Shown here: positions 12,701 through 26,499 of the stretch, piece after piece | Layout of the letters: the number at the start of each line of letters is the position of its first letter | Numbering within the stretch: the first letter of the stretch is position 1 | Assembly: GCA_013433145.1 (NCBI GenBank) | Contig: CM024188.1 | Span: 1,984,001-2,048,000 of the forward strand | Source of the DNA: Ascaris suum | Taxonomy: Eukaryota; Nematoda; Chromadorea; Rhabditida; Ascarididae | Direction: 5' to 3' | DNA length: 64,000 nucleotides | Notes under the pieces: model-generated | The model's input: the letters and a program-made list of their open reading frames with translations, nothing else | Databases searched by the model: none | Told to the model about the DNA's origin: nothing | Made by a program: the position numbers and the translations under genes

Positions 12701-15700
12701 TAGCTTAGTATATCTCAAATTTTATATATCTCAATAGAAGATTTTATTATATCATAAACTTAAAAAATAGCTTAGTTCCATCAAAAGCCTGCAAGCTATT
12801 TCAGATTGCCGCATTTCATGAGCATTACATGACGAAAGAAAATATCACGAGGCAGCTTCAGCAAAAAAAAAAAGACGATAACATGAGTGATCATCAGGTT
12901 GAGATCTCAACCTTCGAATGGTAACCGCATTGCGCTCTCAACTCGTGGAATGACTCTAAAAACTTCATACTAATGTTGTTTATAGGCTCCAGATCATTCA
13001 GATAACATAGTGCAATCTCTTCTGCTTGAAATGCTCAACCAAATGACCATACCTTAACGACGGTACAAAAATTCCCTTCAAATATTTTAGAAGAAAACAA
13101 AACCAACAAACCAATGAGATGCGTCCAAATGTTGCCGGTTTCAGTATGCAGTGAAAGAATGCTTCTGAAGCATTCGGTGAAACTTGGCAGAGGTGGACGG
13201 TGTCCATGGCGCAGATACTCATTATCCTGAAGCCATTCCGGCAAATACTCGAACTTTTGCACACGCCACTTCGCCTCCCACGTCTAGAAACAAACATCCT
13301 TCTTCAATCAATCAAAAAAAAAAAAAAAAAAAAAAACAATTGATGGCTTGAACTAATGGAATGCGAAATAATAATCTTCCGTTGAAGGGTGGACTCACCT
13401 CGCAGGAAGAGCGAGTTAAAGAGAGAATGAGAGGTCATCGTATAGTTGGCGAAGAAAAAGAGGTATATTTGCAATGCTGCAAAACCCTATGTATCATCGA
13501 CAAAAATGCCGATCAGCAACTCAACGATAATGGTTAATCGAGTGCAAATTTGATGTATTTTCGATGCTTCGCTAACATCCAATCAACACTCAGCAAAGCG
13601 TAATTTAGCGATAAAAAATTGAAATATAATATAACACAATGTCATATAATAGGTACAATAGTGAAATCGCCGATCAGTGCTTTTATCATGGTATCGAATC
13701 TCACCGACAATTTGTAGCGTTGCTTATGCATCATAATATATGAAGGCAAATACATAGGCAACCCTAACGCGCATTCACCTTCACCTGTCATTAGCTTTTT
13801 CCACGGAATAATGTACAGATAAACGGGGCACTCCGAGATGTTTCCTCGGATTCGAGGCATCCATCCAACCTGGTAGGCTACCACGTGTACATTGTTTGGA
13901 CAACGAATTAATCTGAGGAAATGGCGATAATTCCGGATTAAATTCATAGAAGACGGAAAAATTCGCTGCGTTCAGCTATGTTAGCGTCCGTATTTTTAAA
14001 TCGCGTATCCTTTGCGTTCATCAATGAGAGGAAAAGAAGTGGAGACTTGCACGCAAATCTGCTGCAATACAAGCAGAGAGTGGAACGGTAAGGAAGACAT
14101 TCTTAATGACGACGACGCCTTCGTAGACCAGGCATATATGTTTAACCTCTTAATGCGATCACTTGACCCAAACCCAAAAGAACGAGCATCAGGAGATGAA
14201 GGGCACCACGATCAAAACTATAAACTATTCAAAGTCAGCGCGAACTATCGAAATATTAAGCACTAGTACATGAGAAACGCTTTGGTGTATGGGAATTTTG
14301 ATGAAAACAACAAGAAACCGTTTCGAAGGCAACCTTTATCGTTCGACCGTTCGATAAACGCCCTCCGGCCAGGAATAACTTCAATCCTTCGAATACTGCT
14401 CTTGGAATTTAAATCCCTCGACTGCCATGTGCAACCTATGACTCTTGTGATGTCCCTCGTCCCCATAATACCATTTCAGGACTCTCCTCAATAGCGGTCC
14501 TCTGCATGGGCTCCAATGCGGCGCGACGTATATTTCAGAGAGTGTACAAATTCAGTGGCCACTCTTCTCACCTCGCGGGCTAGCATTTTGAAAACAGAAA
14601 AACACCCATTCTCTCACCAAAACTTCCGATCGCTAAATACTGCTGGTCACCGAAATTTTGCTCACTTCAAACGGTGCATACATGCGAAGAGTATTTCGAA
14701 GGCACCAACAGATGAACCGCATCCTTTGAATTATATGAACTTGAATATGAACTATATCTTTAAAAAAACACGTTCCGCACTTTCTACCCTTCATGGCACA
14801 TCGCACGATTCAACCGAAGGGAGTCCGTCAACTAACACTGCACCAGTTTTTTTTTCATTCTTTAGAGTGCGTACTTTATGAACCCGACTCGATAACTGTG
14901 CAGCCAGAATCAAGAAAACTTAAAAGCTAATAACTGAATGAAAAGTTGTCACCAAATTCTTTCCCCTCCCCCCAAACCAAAATCCGTTTCGTGTCCAGTC
15001 ATTCAAGAATGGGAAAAAATTGCAATTTGACCAGTGGTCGGCGGCGCTCAATTTAAAGGTACTCTCTTATCAGCTAAGGTGCTTTCACACAATAAATGCT
15101 GATATCCTCTGCTGAAGTTAAATGCACCCAATTCCAAACACACTTTCAACCGATCTACAGATGGTTATCACTTTTTCCACTAAGATTTACTCCATCCCTC
15201 GTTACAATGATAGGCCGTACTATCGTATCATCATATAGCTGAAACAACTTAAATGAGCAGTTGACATCTGTGATTCCTCTCCGGAATATAAAACTATGCA
15301 ATATTACATAGCATAGTATGATATATCGCTGAATAATTCAAAGGCCATCACATTAGAAATAATGAAGGCAAGGTAATACCTTCTTCACGAGATGTTCTCC
15401 TTCTTCATGGCAACATTCCTCCTTGACGTCGACCTTAAATAGAAGAGAATAAATGAGATATCCTTCTTTCATCTTTCGCATCTTCTCACTTTTACCTTCC
15501 AGAAAAAAAAACGCACTTCACTGAAAACACAAATCGTTGATTGATGAGCGCTTTTCAAATCAAAAACGGAAGCAAATAAAATTTTTTTGAGAGAAAACAC
15601 TATTGACTGGACCGCATGATAAGAGGGCTAGTTTAGGTTTCCGTCGCAGTAATAAGCAAACTATCCCACTTTCTGGTTCATGAACTTCGTTTAAGTTCTG

Positions 15701-18700
15701 CAGATTTTACTGTGCAACCATATATTTATGAATGCAACCACTGCTACTATTACTACTTCAAAATAAAGAAAGTTAAGTAAACTTCCCAATTAATTAATCA
15801 TCGAATCCTCATTCGTGTGTATTTCCAGATTGCTGCGGCTCAGGACTGTTAAATTAGCACTAACATTTATGCACGCTTCTACGAGGAAATTCATTAACGA
15901 CCTCTATTTAATTACGTAATAGTTTGCCCATCAAACACCATCGCCGCGCAGTAAGCAAAATTCTGCTTGGCCGCCTCAATCGATACTGTTATTTCGATGG
16001 CTTTATAACCTGAGCAATACCGCCGTGAAGTAAATATAAAGATGCCGACCTCGAGCTGCCCATCGTCATCATCACCGAGACCGTCATCAGGACGCCAACT
16101 ATCTCCGCGTTTGCGGCGGTACCGAACATTCATGTGTCTCGAAGCAACTGCATCATCATAACTGCCCGAGCGAGTGTGGTGTCCACAAGTGTGCGAGCAT
16201 GTATTTGTTCCAGATCGAGACGATCGATGATAGTCAGATTCGCTACCGGATAAAGACGCTGAACATTTGAAAAAGGGTTACAAATAAACTGACAGTCCCC
16301 CTCTTTTGCTGCCCTCCCTTCTCCTCCCCCTCCAAGTCCGATCTGCAAGTCAGCTATCTCCCCCATACCAGGTGATACCATTTTCGTCCTTTCCCCTTCT
16401 CCGCTCTCCGGGCAAATCGGATTGTCAGGCACGGTTGCTTACATCTAAATTCGAAAAAAAAAATTTTAAAAAAATGCATCTCTTCTCATCGAACTTCTGC
16501 ACCGCAGTAACAACTCATTCATAACGCAACTAAGACGGGTTTCGTGCACAACCGAATAGATCTATTAAATCATGTTCTTAAGTGAGGAGCCAATTCCTAT
16601 TTATTAACAAATTTGTTGATGGCAACCAAATTTGATGATAAGCAACACATACAAATTTCACCTTGTGAGCAATTTATATCGTAATGGAGCTAAAAAAATG
16701 AAAAAAAATCGTGTTGACGTAGCACAAATAAAACACAGCCTCTCTAAAATAGTCACGATGCAAGGCAAATAAAAAAAAACTGCACATTCATCTGGAGTTT
16801 GGCCCACATAATTGGAATCGAAACCACCTCTTTCAAATTTTCGTTGTTCAAATGGTCCGCAGATATTATGAGAAGACGTAATATCATTTCGAAGAATCTT
16901 TTGCAAAGCCGATTGAATAGGCTTACTGCCATATAAACCGCAAAGAATATTCACCTCTGCCTTGAATATTGAATGAGGCTCAACCTACGCATGATTCAAC
17001 CACTATGAATGCAAGCTGCTGTCTATTCCGTTTTGAAATGAGATAAGCACTGCGTATTCCGTCTTAATATGAAGAAAGCACTATGTTCTACCCACAAGAT
17101 ACATGGAATCATATGCTATTTTTCGGGAGGTGAAATTGGCTGCTGCTCCACTTCAACTTCAAAAGCTATTCTGTGTTCTTTCAAAGAACAATTAATACGA
17201 AGCAACTGTTTTAATTTAAGAAAGTGTCTCTTCTCTTTTTTACCACATCCTGCCATTTCCTCCACATCAGTTTTTAGAGATCCTCTTCCTCCTTTCGAAA
17301 TTCGGAGATGCCTTTATTGTTGCGCATAGCAAATGGAATGAGCGCATAGAATAGGAAGCGGTCGTGCAAAGAAATCGAATCCGTCTTCTACTAGTTCGTC
17401 ACGAGAATTTCAGAATCCTTGGCTATTACAAACATTTGAACTGCAATATAAGGAAGTACATTAACCTGAAAGGTGTTCTTCATCATCTTCATCGTCAGTA
17501 TTGTGCTGCGATGTGACTGTGCTTCTGCTAACAACCACTTCTATAGGGTCGCTATTGCTTCCGGTCTTCAGCACCTGCAACGAAACATTAGATTACATCG
17601 ATCCAAAAATAGTGACAGACAAAATCTGAATCGCTTCCAAAGAAGTAACAATTACTGCACCCATCCGCCCTATCTGTCGTCTCATCATACGAACAGCACG
17701 TCGCCAATCTTATATCTTCACTGAAGAATGCTTCAAAGAGATTTAGAAAGAGCGCTGCTAAAGTCGAAAAAATCGAATTAAAGCTTTTAGGCCTTCGAAT
17801 ATCAGACAAAAAACGCCAGGAAATCGGAGAGGGTGAAGGGAGGGTAATAGAGGGAAGATGGAGGAAGGTGGATGAAGACTGAAGGAAACTTAGTGTGTTC
17901 TTGCATGAGGCAAAATTCATCCACTTCTAACTGGACGATGCTCCGGCTGCGGACTAATCATCCAATCACAGATACCTTCCTCCTATTCCGATCCTACCTC
18001 TAAAGCATTTCAGCAGTACCAGTTGTCTATAAAAAGTTATTTCTCCAAGCACGCAAGCATGGGCACGTCCTTGCTCGTCCGTTTTGAAACGAACGTTGGA
18101 AAACTACCACGGCAGTTAGACGATATTTTATAAACGTCAGCCAATCCCCATCACGATCTAAAATGATCCGGTGGTCGACCGCTCACGTTCCAAATTAGGA
18201 CTGTGCAGAAATTCGGAACTACAAACAAATAGCCGATAACTTTTGGATCGTATATCATGCAACTTAGCGCTCCAACTTACCTTAAGTAAGAAATAACAAC
18301 AGCGAGACATGGGAAGCACCGAAATTCATTATTTTCATTTCTCCTACGAAGCCCCCATGACGTCTATGCTTCCTCCTTATAGCACTTTTATTCACCAATG
18401 CCCCTTACTATCGACCGAAGAATCACCTTCCTTTAGAATCATATTCCACATTATACTCTGGGTATAAAACTGGCTGTAATAGAATCCCATCAAAAGAAAT
18501 AAAGTTGCCAAGAACCACTAGAAAATGAGGAAAGTACCAACGAGACTTCACCAGTTGACCGTAAATTGCTCAGATTGTTTACCACAGACTTACTAGCATT
18601 CTCATATCAATTCTTCGATTAAGAAATAGTGTCATTTGCCCGCTTATTTTTAGGAACCTCTCATAATCAACTGCCGAAATAGATATAAAATAGCATTTCA

Positions 18701-20358
18701 ATAAATCAAACGATCAAGCGACAACGAATAAATGCACTAAAATTGATGGATATACCGTAGCGTCCGGTAAACATTCAACAACTACAAATTTCCGATTTTC
18801 ACCATAATTTCCTTAAAAAAAACAGTTAATTACTGAACAGTGAATTTATAATTCGATGCAGTCTCACTTAAATTTCAACATTCGAGTTACTAGTGAATGC
18901 TTCTCAATTTAAATCATTACTTCATAGTTGTTTATGATCAAATGTTGATCGATAACTCTTCCATAATTAATAAATCAAGAAATTATACTCCGCTCGACAA
19001 TCACTAATGTACAATTCAAGGAAAAAGAATCATCGATAAAGATTTAAAGTGGAATCCGTTAAAGTAATATCGCATAATACTCATATTTGAGTTAGTTAGC
19101 AAAAAAGTGAAATAGGTTAATGTGGAAACATTAATCGCAAATGCTTCCTCTCAAATTATTCAATACCTCTAATAAATGCAAATATCAAAAAACTATTTGC
19201 AAATTTTAAGAAACGTGCATTTTCAGAGAGGTTCTTTTCTTTTCTTTTTTTTTTTTTTTTTTTAAAGCGAATATAGCGAGCGATGCAATATACTCATGAA
19301 ATAAAATGATATTCCAATGATATGAAAATATGATATTATCAAAGAATGGGCTTCCCTTCTATTATCATATACCTTTGCAAAAATGTTTTTAAAAAAAAAC
19401 AAAAACAAAAAATAAAAAGAAAAATAAGCGTGAATCTTTAAAGATTGCAAAAATTAATTGCTTCACTGGGAATATAAATATTCATTATTATTTCTCAGTT
19501 GAAAAAACAACGATGCAGACGTCTCTACAAATTTTCCACTTGCGACACAACGATCAAAGAACACATTATCGATGCGGTGAAACTGTAAAAGCGAACAACT
19601 GCGAACTGATGGTAGCGAAAAAATAAATTACATAGTCGCTGCATTTCTTGATCAAACCATATAACGTTACTACCTGATTGCGGTCTCATCTCAAACCCCA
19701 ACTTCAACCTTTTCAACGACAGTTCGGTGTTATATTTTTCAAAAAATAACCGTAACTTTCGTTTTACATTTTCGTTGATTTAAAATCTCATTGACTTTCA
19801 TGTATTCGTTCCAATCGAACTGAGGCATACTCTCCTTCGAAAAGATCAAACAATGCGTTATTTAAAAATCTTCGAAATGATTTCTTTTTTTTTTCAAGTC
19901 ATCATTAACTAAAATAAGAACGTCAATAAGTGTAAATTTAGCAAACTAGCAAACAACTCTACGATAGCATTTATTATTGTTGAAATCGCTTACAACGATT
20001 ATCTTAATCTTTGAGTATTACAAAGACGATACCATTTCTATTCTAATATGTAACATTATAATGAAGAGAAAAATATCGTATTACCTCTATTCTCATTGAA
20101 GAAATAAAAAGAAAAAAAAAATGCTAACATCTCAAATTAATGTTACATTTTACATTATAAAACAATTAAGTGCTTATTTCAAATTACCTGAACAGTAGTC
20201 GATTCTTCGAGTAATTTTTCGAAGGGATGCTCTCTGGCTTTTCCTTCGGTTAATATCTGACGAGCCTCCTGAAGTGCCTCGGAAACATCGTACGAGTAAT
20301 CGCTGTCTGTCGCAGTGCAGCACGTTAGTGTTTCGTCTAGATCCTTCTCGGAGTCCAT
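9757..20358 (-). CDS. PAQR-family seven-transmembrane receptor (adiponectin-receptor-like), nine exons
   Basis: Reconstructed from splice sites. Exons, 5' to 3': 20188-20358, 17466-17574, 16050-16258, 15380-15433, 13112-13283, 12020-12200, 11515-11729, 11107-11273, 9757-9924. Phases agree at every junction and give 481 aa. Residues 1-181 are a hydrophilic, acidic, presumably cytosolic N-terminus with a Cys/His cluster at 114-121 and RYRRKRG near 129-135. The PAQR core starts at about 183 (WEAKWRV). It carries the family signatures LPEWLQDNEYL, GHRPPLPSF and HTETGNIWTHL, then seven predicted membrane segments. The zinc-site residues of adiponectin receptors are all present: H284 (FHTVSCHS), D301 (LDY), and H430 and H434 (SHQLFH); RTPERFFPGKCDIW precedes the last helix. 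PAQR proteins of this type are ceramidase-like; in C. elegans PAQR-1/PAQR-2 control membrane fluidity. Which of these is the ortholog is unresolved. The weakest junction is the GTCGGC donor after 16050. Confidence 0.92.
13642..13947 (-). other. Unrecognised open frame inside a PAQR intron
   Basis: A 101-codon open frame in the 2.1-kb intron 13284-15379. Its composition is protein-like rather than low complexity (for example HVVAYQVGWMPRIRGN and IIPWKKLMTGEGEC) and the DNA is less AT-rich than the surrounding intron. No splice sites connect it to PAQR in phase. It could be an exon of a nested gene or a fragment of a repeat-encoded protein. I recognise no family. Confidence 0.25.
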
Positions 20359-20394
20359 TGTAGTAATCTAATAGAAGATGATTCTCCCCTATCC
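20359..20394 (-). promoter_or_regulatory. PAQR 5' leader with candidate splice or SL trans-splice acceptor
   Basis: Minus-strand TTTTCAG ends at 20394, 35 nt before the PAQR start codon at 20358. In nematodes an unpaired acceptor a short distance upstream of the first ATG is typical of SL1 trans-splicing. A conventional 5'-UTR intron would look the same. Confidence 0.4.
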
Positions 20395-23300
20395 TGAAAA
20401 TCATTTTCACTGAATTTCCACGATATACGCCAACAGAACGACCGTCTACGCAATAAAATAAAGGTGCAAACGACGCATTTTACAACTTAACTGTTAAGTT
20501 GCAATTAAGTTTCAGTAATAACGATGAGAACGTATGACAATATAAAGTCACGAGAGTGTGAGAACGTGAAATGCAACTTGGCCGCGAAGTGCGACGTCTC
20601 TTTTCCGTATCGATGCAACTAATCTATCACAGCAAATACTTGTTGTCTTTATGTGGTTGTGAGCGGACGGTGGGTGGGGAAAATCGGAGAAGCCGCGTAA
20701 GCAGGATGTACAGCAAGGCTGGAAGAAATGAGGTGATCATCACGAAATTCTTCCACGCTTCCATTTATTACGCCTCAAAACTATTCATACCAATATCGAA
20801 ACGCTGACAGCAAGTGCGGAGATGGGGTTCAAGTGGGGAGGAGGCCGGGGCGAACAGCAGCTGTAGAACCGCCAGATACCTGAGCACAATATATTTTCAA
20901 AAAAAAAAAAAAAAAAAACGACGTATATGCAACAAAATAAATAAATAAATAAAAATAACGACTGAGAAATGCGATGTGAGAACAATTCGTAGTGATGCAA
21001 CCGACAGCCACCAAAAAACGCAACAAAGAAAAAGGAAAAAAGCGGAAGTACCTCCGGAGACATTTCAAAGTTATAGGACTTTACAGTCAAATAACTGAAA
21101 AGCAAGAAAGAGCAAAATTTTGCCCAGAAGGAAAGATGGTGTAGAAAGATCATGCCAAGTAATGAAAAAACTAAAAAAAAATAAATTGTGAGCACTCTGA
21201 TGTGTCGTACACACAGTGATGATTCAGTGATTTCATTAACGACAAAAGCCAAAAAAAAAAAACTTCAAAATGTCTATAATTCATCAACATCAAGATGTCA
21301 AGAATCACCTATATGGTCCAGAAAGAATGTTACACCTGCGTGGAATAATCTTCTATCGATTACATCTAATATTATATAGCTGATTCGGTGAATCTACTCG
21401 TCAGCATCCGCTGGGCAGGTGACGAGGCTAAGCCCTAACGTTCAAGCGACCTTACAACTTCAGCTACGCGGAAGTTGAAGCGCGATATGAACACACATTT
21501 ATTCTTAAAGAATCCTTTGTCGACAAAAGTAAATAAGAATAACAGAAGAAGTCGACAATGAATGGTAGGACATTGAATAGATCTTTCAAAAGTGGACAAT
21601 CGAGTACCATCTCAGATATTCAAAGCTTCAGAAGCCCGGTGACATTGCTCCTCTTGGATCAGTTATAAACTGCAATGCTTTATGCGTTCGCGTCAATCAT
21701 GTCTTTTCTTCCCGTTTATGTCTTACCTGCACCATCGGTTTTTTTTTTTCAATATTTATTACTTTTCGTTCCCTTATCAGTGCCTTTGTGAAGTCCGTGT
21801 GTTATGCAAATGAAAAGCAATTTTGGGATGTCGCAAAGAAAGGAATAACGTACTTCACTCGATAAGAAAATTGCCGACTAGAAAACCTTTTTCCAGGAAT
21901 CGAGACGTATCAAATACCGCATGAGATGGAAGTTCGGTAGGAAGTTAGGAGACCTAGTTCATAAGTGAAAATTGTGTTTTAAAGAAGCTCTTTTGAATAA
22001 AGAAAGAAACCCTCATTTTCTTTCGACCGTAGGAATGTGAACGACTGTGGGGATTGTTTCAATACTTTCTTCGCATATCAGTTCCGATAAGTATATGCCT
22101 GGCTAGTCTTGCCTGAAAGAAAAAAAGCACTCTTTTTTTTCGGAAGTTTTTCTGACTATAACTTGCAATCCTCCCCGACCTCTCGACGTAGTTGAAAAGC
22201 TTACAAAAGAAAAGGAAATTTCGACATTTTGTGATCCGTTGGAAATAGATGATAGATTTTTTAGAGATATTAACTCACTATTCCTGATGCCTTCCACTTA
22301 GAGCTACAACTCTGTAATAGTATCCTATCATGATTACTGGGTAAACATAAAAAGTAAACGGTGCCTCCTAATCTGGCGGTGATGACTCGCGGGTTCCCCC
22401 AAAACGTTTTACCTCACAAAAATACCTTTAATCTGAATAGATTCTACAACTGTATGTTCACTCCACACTAATTCTTCAAGCACCAAAATGAAAACGCTTA
22501 GAGTATAGGTTCTGCTTGAGAGATAGGATTGGTCCCTCAGAACGTTTTATGACAAACTGTCTGCGATTGGAGGATACAGCGTGCCTCACTATGCTATACG
22601 AATTTGATATTCCAGAAAAACGGATGAGTCTCTCGCCTCTTCCCTCCCCCGCCATTTAAAAAAAAAAGGACCACTCTTTCGGTAGAGGAAAACTGGAACA
22701 CCCAGATCCTCGGTTCAAGACAGCACAGTGAATGGGTTCTCTCTTATGGTCCTTAGATATTTACCTCATATGCAAGCGAAAGATTTGAACACAGCGAATG
22801 GCTACCTAAATTTTAAATCATCCTACTGAAATTTGAAAAGTAATTTGCGAAATTTTGCCACCATTTAAAATTAAAGTGAATGAGAGAAAAATCAACCGAG
22901 AAATAACGTTATCCTTATATGTTCTACGAAAAAGATTTCATCAATCAAAAATTCATCACAAATAAACCTTTAAATTATCAACAAAAAACAAATACCATGA
23001 TAATGGAATCCATTAAGTCATCGAATGCACAAATCGACGACGAACCGTATTCGTAAAGCCGTCGAACTTCACAAATATGGATTCCGGCGTACGGGGATTC
23101 CAGAACCATGTTCTTAAAAAACCTTAAAGCCCCGAGTTCATCAACATTATGGCAGTCGACGAGGAGAGGGGGAAGGAATGAGCACAACAGCCCGGATTTG
23201 GTGGTGACCTAAGATGACTTTGCTAATGATCTATCCCTCTGATGAAGAATTCGAAATCGTTTCAATCGCTTCAAACGGTAGCAATAGCGGTAGCAATCAT

Positions 23301-26230
23301 AGTAGTAACAGCAGTAAAAATGATTTTATAATGAATGAGTGAAAAAATGCCGATTCAATAAAAGAAAAAAAAACATGATAAAATAAAAGCAAATATGAGT
23401 TAATAAAATAGGCAAAATTCTAAAATGGTGGAGAAATGAAATATGTGACATAATGTAAAATAAATTGAGCAAAAGAAGAGAGGAAAACGCAATTAAAGAT
23501 GCAAATTCCAATGTCACCATTTCAGCGCTTAATTATTCAAATAATTAATGCCAATCAAATCGAAGTGATCAAAATGGAACAAATGCGGTTAAACTTTACA
23601 AACCTCTAATAGTTCCAGCTGAACAAATCTAAACGACTCTATACTTAGAAAAATCTCAGAGTATCCTTTAAAAAAGAGATTCAACGTAACTAACTCAAAA
23701 CAACGACTTTGGACGCTAATTTAACTCCATACAATCCAAGCTTTCTAAGGGAGTCTTGAGGCGACTTTTGTTGCCGGGTATGTGAAGTCCAGATAAGGCC
23801 TTACTTATGTTCCCTCTCCGGTGATGAAGCAGGATAGTGTCCACTATCAAATCCGATTTCAGAAACGCTGAATACTACTAGAGCATCCTACCCAAATCTT
23901 GGGAAAAAGCACCTCACCTTCCCAAAACTACTCGAACCTTGTAACACATCCAATGTTTCCGGTCAAGGCTAGATAATCGCTAACACTACCGCCTCCGCTG
24001 AACGCCTTTGTAAGAATGGAGCAAAAACAACGTGAATCCTGACGCGGGCCATGCGACGCAACGCCGAAAACATAGTGGAAAAGAAGAGGATGAACGACAG
24101 AGAAAGCAGCACCACACAGCGCGCATTGCCTTTCCGCGCGGCGCAAAAGCTATGCCACTTGACTTTGACGGGTAATTAAACAAGCACGTTCACTTTTGTA
24201 AGGGAAGGTAGTTTAAGGGTAGTGGGGTGAGATGGGAGGTGGGAGGATGCAGAGGGAAGGGTTGGGGGCCCAACCTTTCGTATCTCACCCATGAGTCATA
24301 ACCGAATTTCGTTTACTGGTGAAATCTATTGTTATGCGTTTTTGTGGATATGCTTTCTAAAATCGCATTATGGCAGTGTTGTGTTTGTGTATATAATGCG
24401 TCTGTCGGTCGGAGAGTTTCCAACTATGCGAGCACTGAAGGAAATTTGTTGGATCTAATAAACGCCTTAATGTGATCTCTTTTTTTCATTTTCCCTAATA
24501 ATCTACTTCGAAAAAAAAAAAAAAAAAACTGCGCCTGAAAAGATAGAAAAAAATTTCCCCATATCTTACCTTAGTCATTTCTTTCGATCTACAATAGTCG
24601 ATTTACAAAAAAGAAAAAAAAAAAAAAACGAACGAATGAATCTTTAAAAAAAACATTGTGCCAAGCGGTTGGTTGTTTGAAATATCTTTAAAAAAAATTA
24701 TCGCATATAAATATAAAAACATTTTTCAAAAAAATCTAAGATATAAAAATCTTTATTATTTATTACTAACTTACATAAGTGGTAGTTAAGATCAATGAAA
24801 TGAAAAAGCGCATATCGTGCTAGATTCTTTAGCGCATTTCTCTATTTAGTTATAAGTTCAATTCATTTATGTTGTAGTTTAGAGATAATAGATGGGAGTT
24901 CATTGTGTTGGTTGCTTATAAGAGGATCCTCAAGCGAAATGCGTCTATTTGATTCTATGTCCATTCAAGAAATCTAAAACATTGATTCAAGCGACGAAGG
25001 TGGATCCTCTTCATCACCAACGATGAATGACCAAAAAACGACCGATATCGAGATGAAACACATGGGAAAGTGATATCAATATTAGTGTCAATCGAATGGA
25101 CGCACGATATTCATCAAGGAATCACTACTGCAACTTTTACGGTAACCTGATAACGACTAACTAAAGTTCTACAAAACTAGTTCAATAGGGCAACAACCTT
25201 GTTTATTTGGAAATGTTTACGAATATCACACCTATAGCATTGAGTGCGAATATCATTAACAATTTGTCTCAACTATAACACTAATAGTCTGTCTTAAATT
25301 TAATATATGCAATACTATCCACTCAAGTCTATCATTGTAGGTTAGGTGGTGACGGCGAAAATTCAGGCAATCTTCTGCTGTATCGCTTTTGTACAGATTC
25401 CGATTGTTTGGCTTCTTCAAAAAGTTTTGAGTTCTTCACGACTTTGAAATATTAGATAGTAATGTTATAAAAGAAGACAGATTGAACAAATGTTATATTC
25501 ACGATAACAAAGACATCACTGTTTGAAGTTTCAACAGCACCGGAAATGAAGCTGACTGCATTGTGCGCTTTAATATCGTTTTCGGCGTAGTGAACTGTAT
25601 GTCATTGTCGATCATAATTCCCAAACACTTAGCTCAAGGGATGTCTTCGATAGTGAGTGAGGAATGAGCACCTGAATTATTACATAATACCTGATAGGTG
25701 GACAGAAAAAGTTACCTTTTTACGATCACACCAGTCAAAAATGAGGTCGAGGCTGCACCACAGTCACTAAATTAGTATCCATCGATCTAGACCTGAATAT
25801 CCGTGCTTGCATTGATGTGAATATAGGCAAAATTCTGATTCCAAAGCAAAATTAATGATAGCGTTGACAAATCATACCGAAAAAGAGTATAAAGTTCACC
25901 ATAAAGAGGTTTGCAGTACCTTAGAGTTGAATGCAATGTCAGTCAATCACTTCAGCAAATAGAATCGGACTGTGAAAAACCTAAGTAAATATCTAAAACA
26001 AACAACTGCAAAGCAGTGTAACAGTACTGAAAAGGGTAAACACATCGGATTCATCTAGTTTTGTTGAACTTTTCTCTTGAAGTTATTCCAATAAAATTTC
26101 GAGGTTTATAAATTTCTCAAATATTGAGAGATGGAAAGATGAATGCCTTGCTGGAGGGGCTATTCATCAAAATTTTTGCTCTTCTCAGTAACAGAAAATA
26201 ACATATAAACAAGATACATACCTGTACATG
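20395..26230. other. Intergenic region, no supported gene
   Basis: Mostly AT-rich DNA with A- and T-runs. The phenylalanine-rich minus frames at 20785-21252 arise from such runs. A protein-like minus frame at 22978-23187 ends next to a possible GT donor but has no partner exon. The interval 23.9-24.3 kb is more GC-rich and contains a G-rich tract (24201-24268). Nothing here reaches the level of a gene call. Confidence 0.4.
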
Positions 26231-26232
26231 TG

Positions 26233-26364
<132 letters not shown>

Positions 26365-26499
26365 CATATAATAATTAAGGCCTCATTGCATAACAATAAT
26401 TAGGGCATTTCAAATAAACTTTTAATTTATCATTGGCTTTTTTCAATGTAATTGTCAATTTTTTTTAAATGGTACAAGGTAACATTTGTGGGTCCAAGT

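Noticed and set aside
16130..16432. 100-codon minus frame over PAQR exon 3
   Set aside because: It is a shadow frame. The register starting at 16258 connects in phase to exons on both sides and stays open across the exon.
17473..17920. Frames on both strands around PAQR exon 2
   Set aside because: They are shadows of exon 17466-17574 or low-complexity intron; none joins in phase to another exon.
20174..20410. 78-codon minus frame beginning MKMIFRIGEN
   Set aside because: It overlaps PAQR exon 1 in another register. The frame beginning MDSEKDLDETL at 20358 has a good donor and joins in phase to the next exon.
20785..21252. 155-codon phenylalanine-rich minus frame resembling a membrane protein
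   Set aside because: The hydrophobic stretches come from T-runs on the minus strand; no motif or splice context supports a gene.
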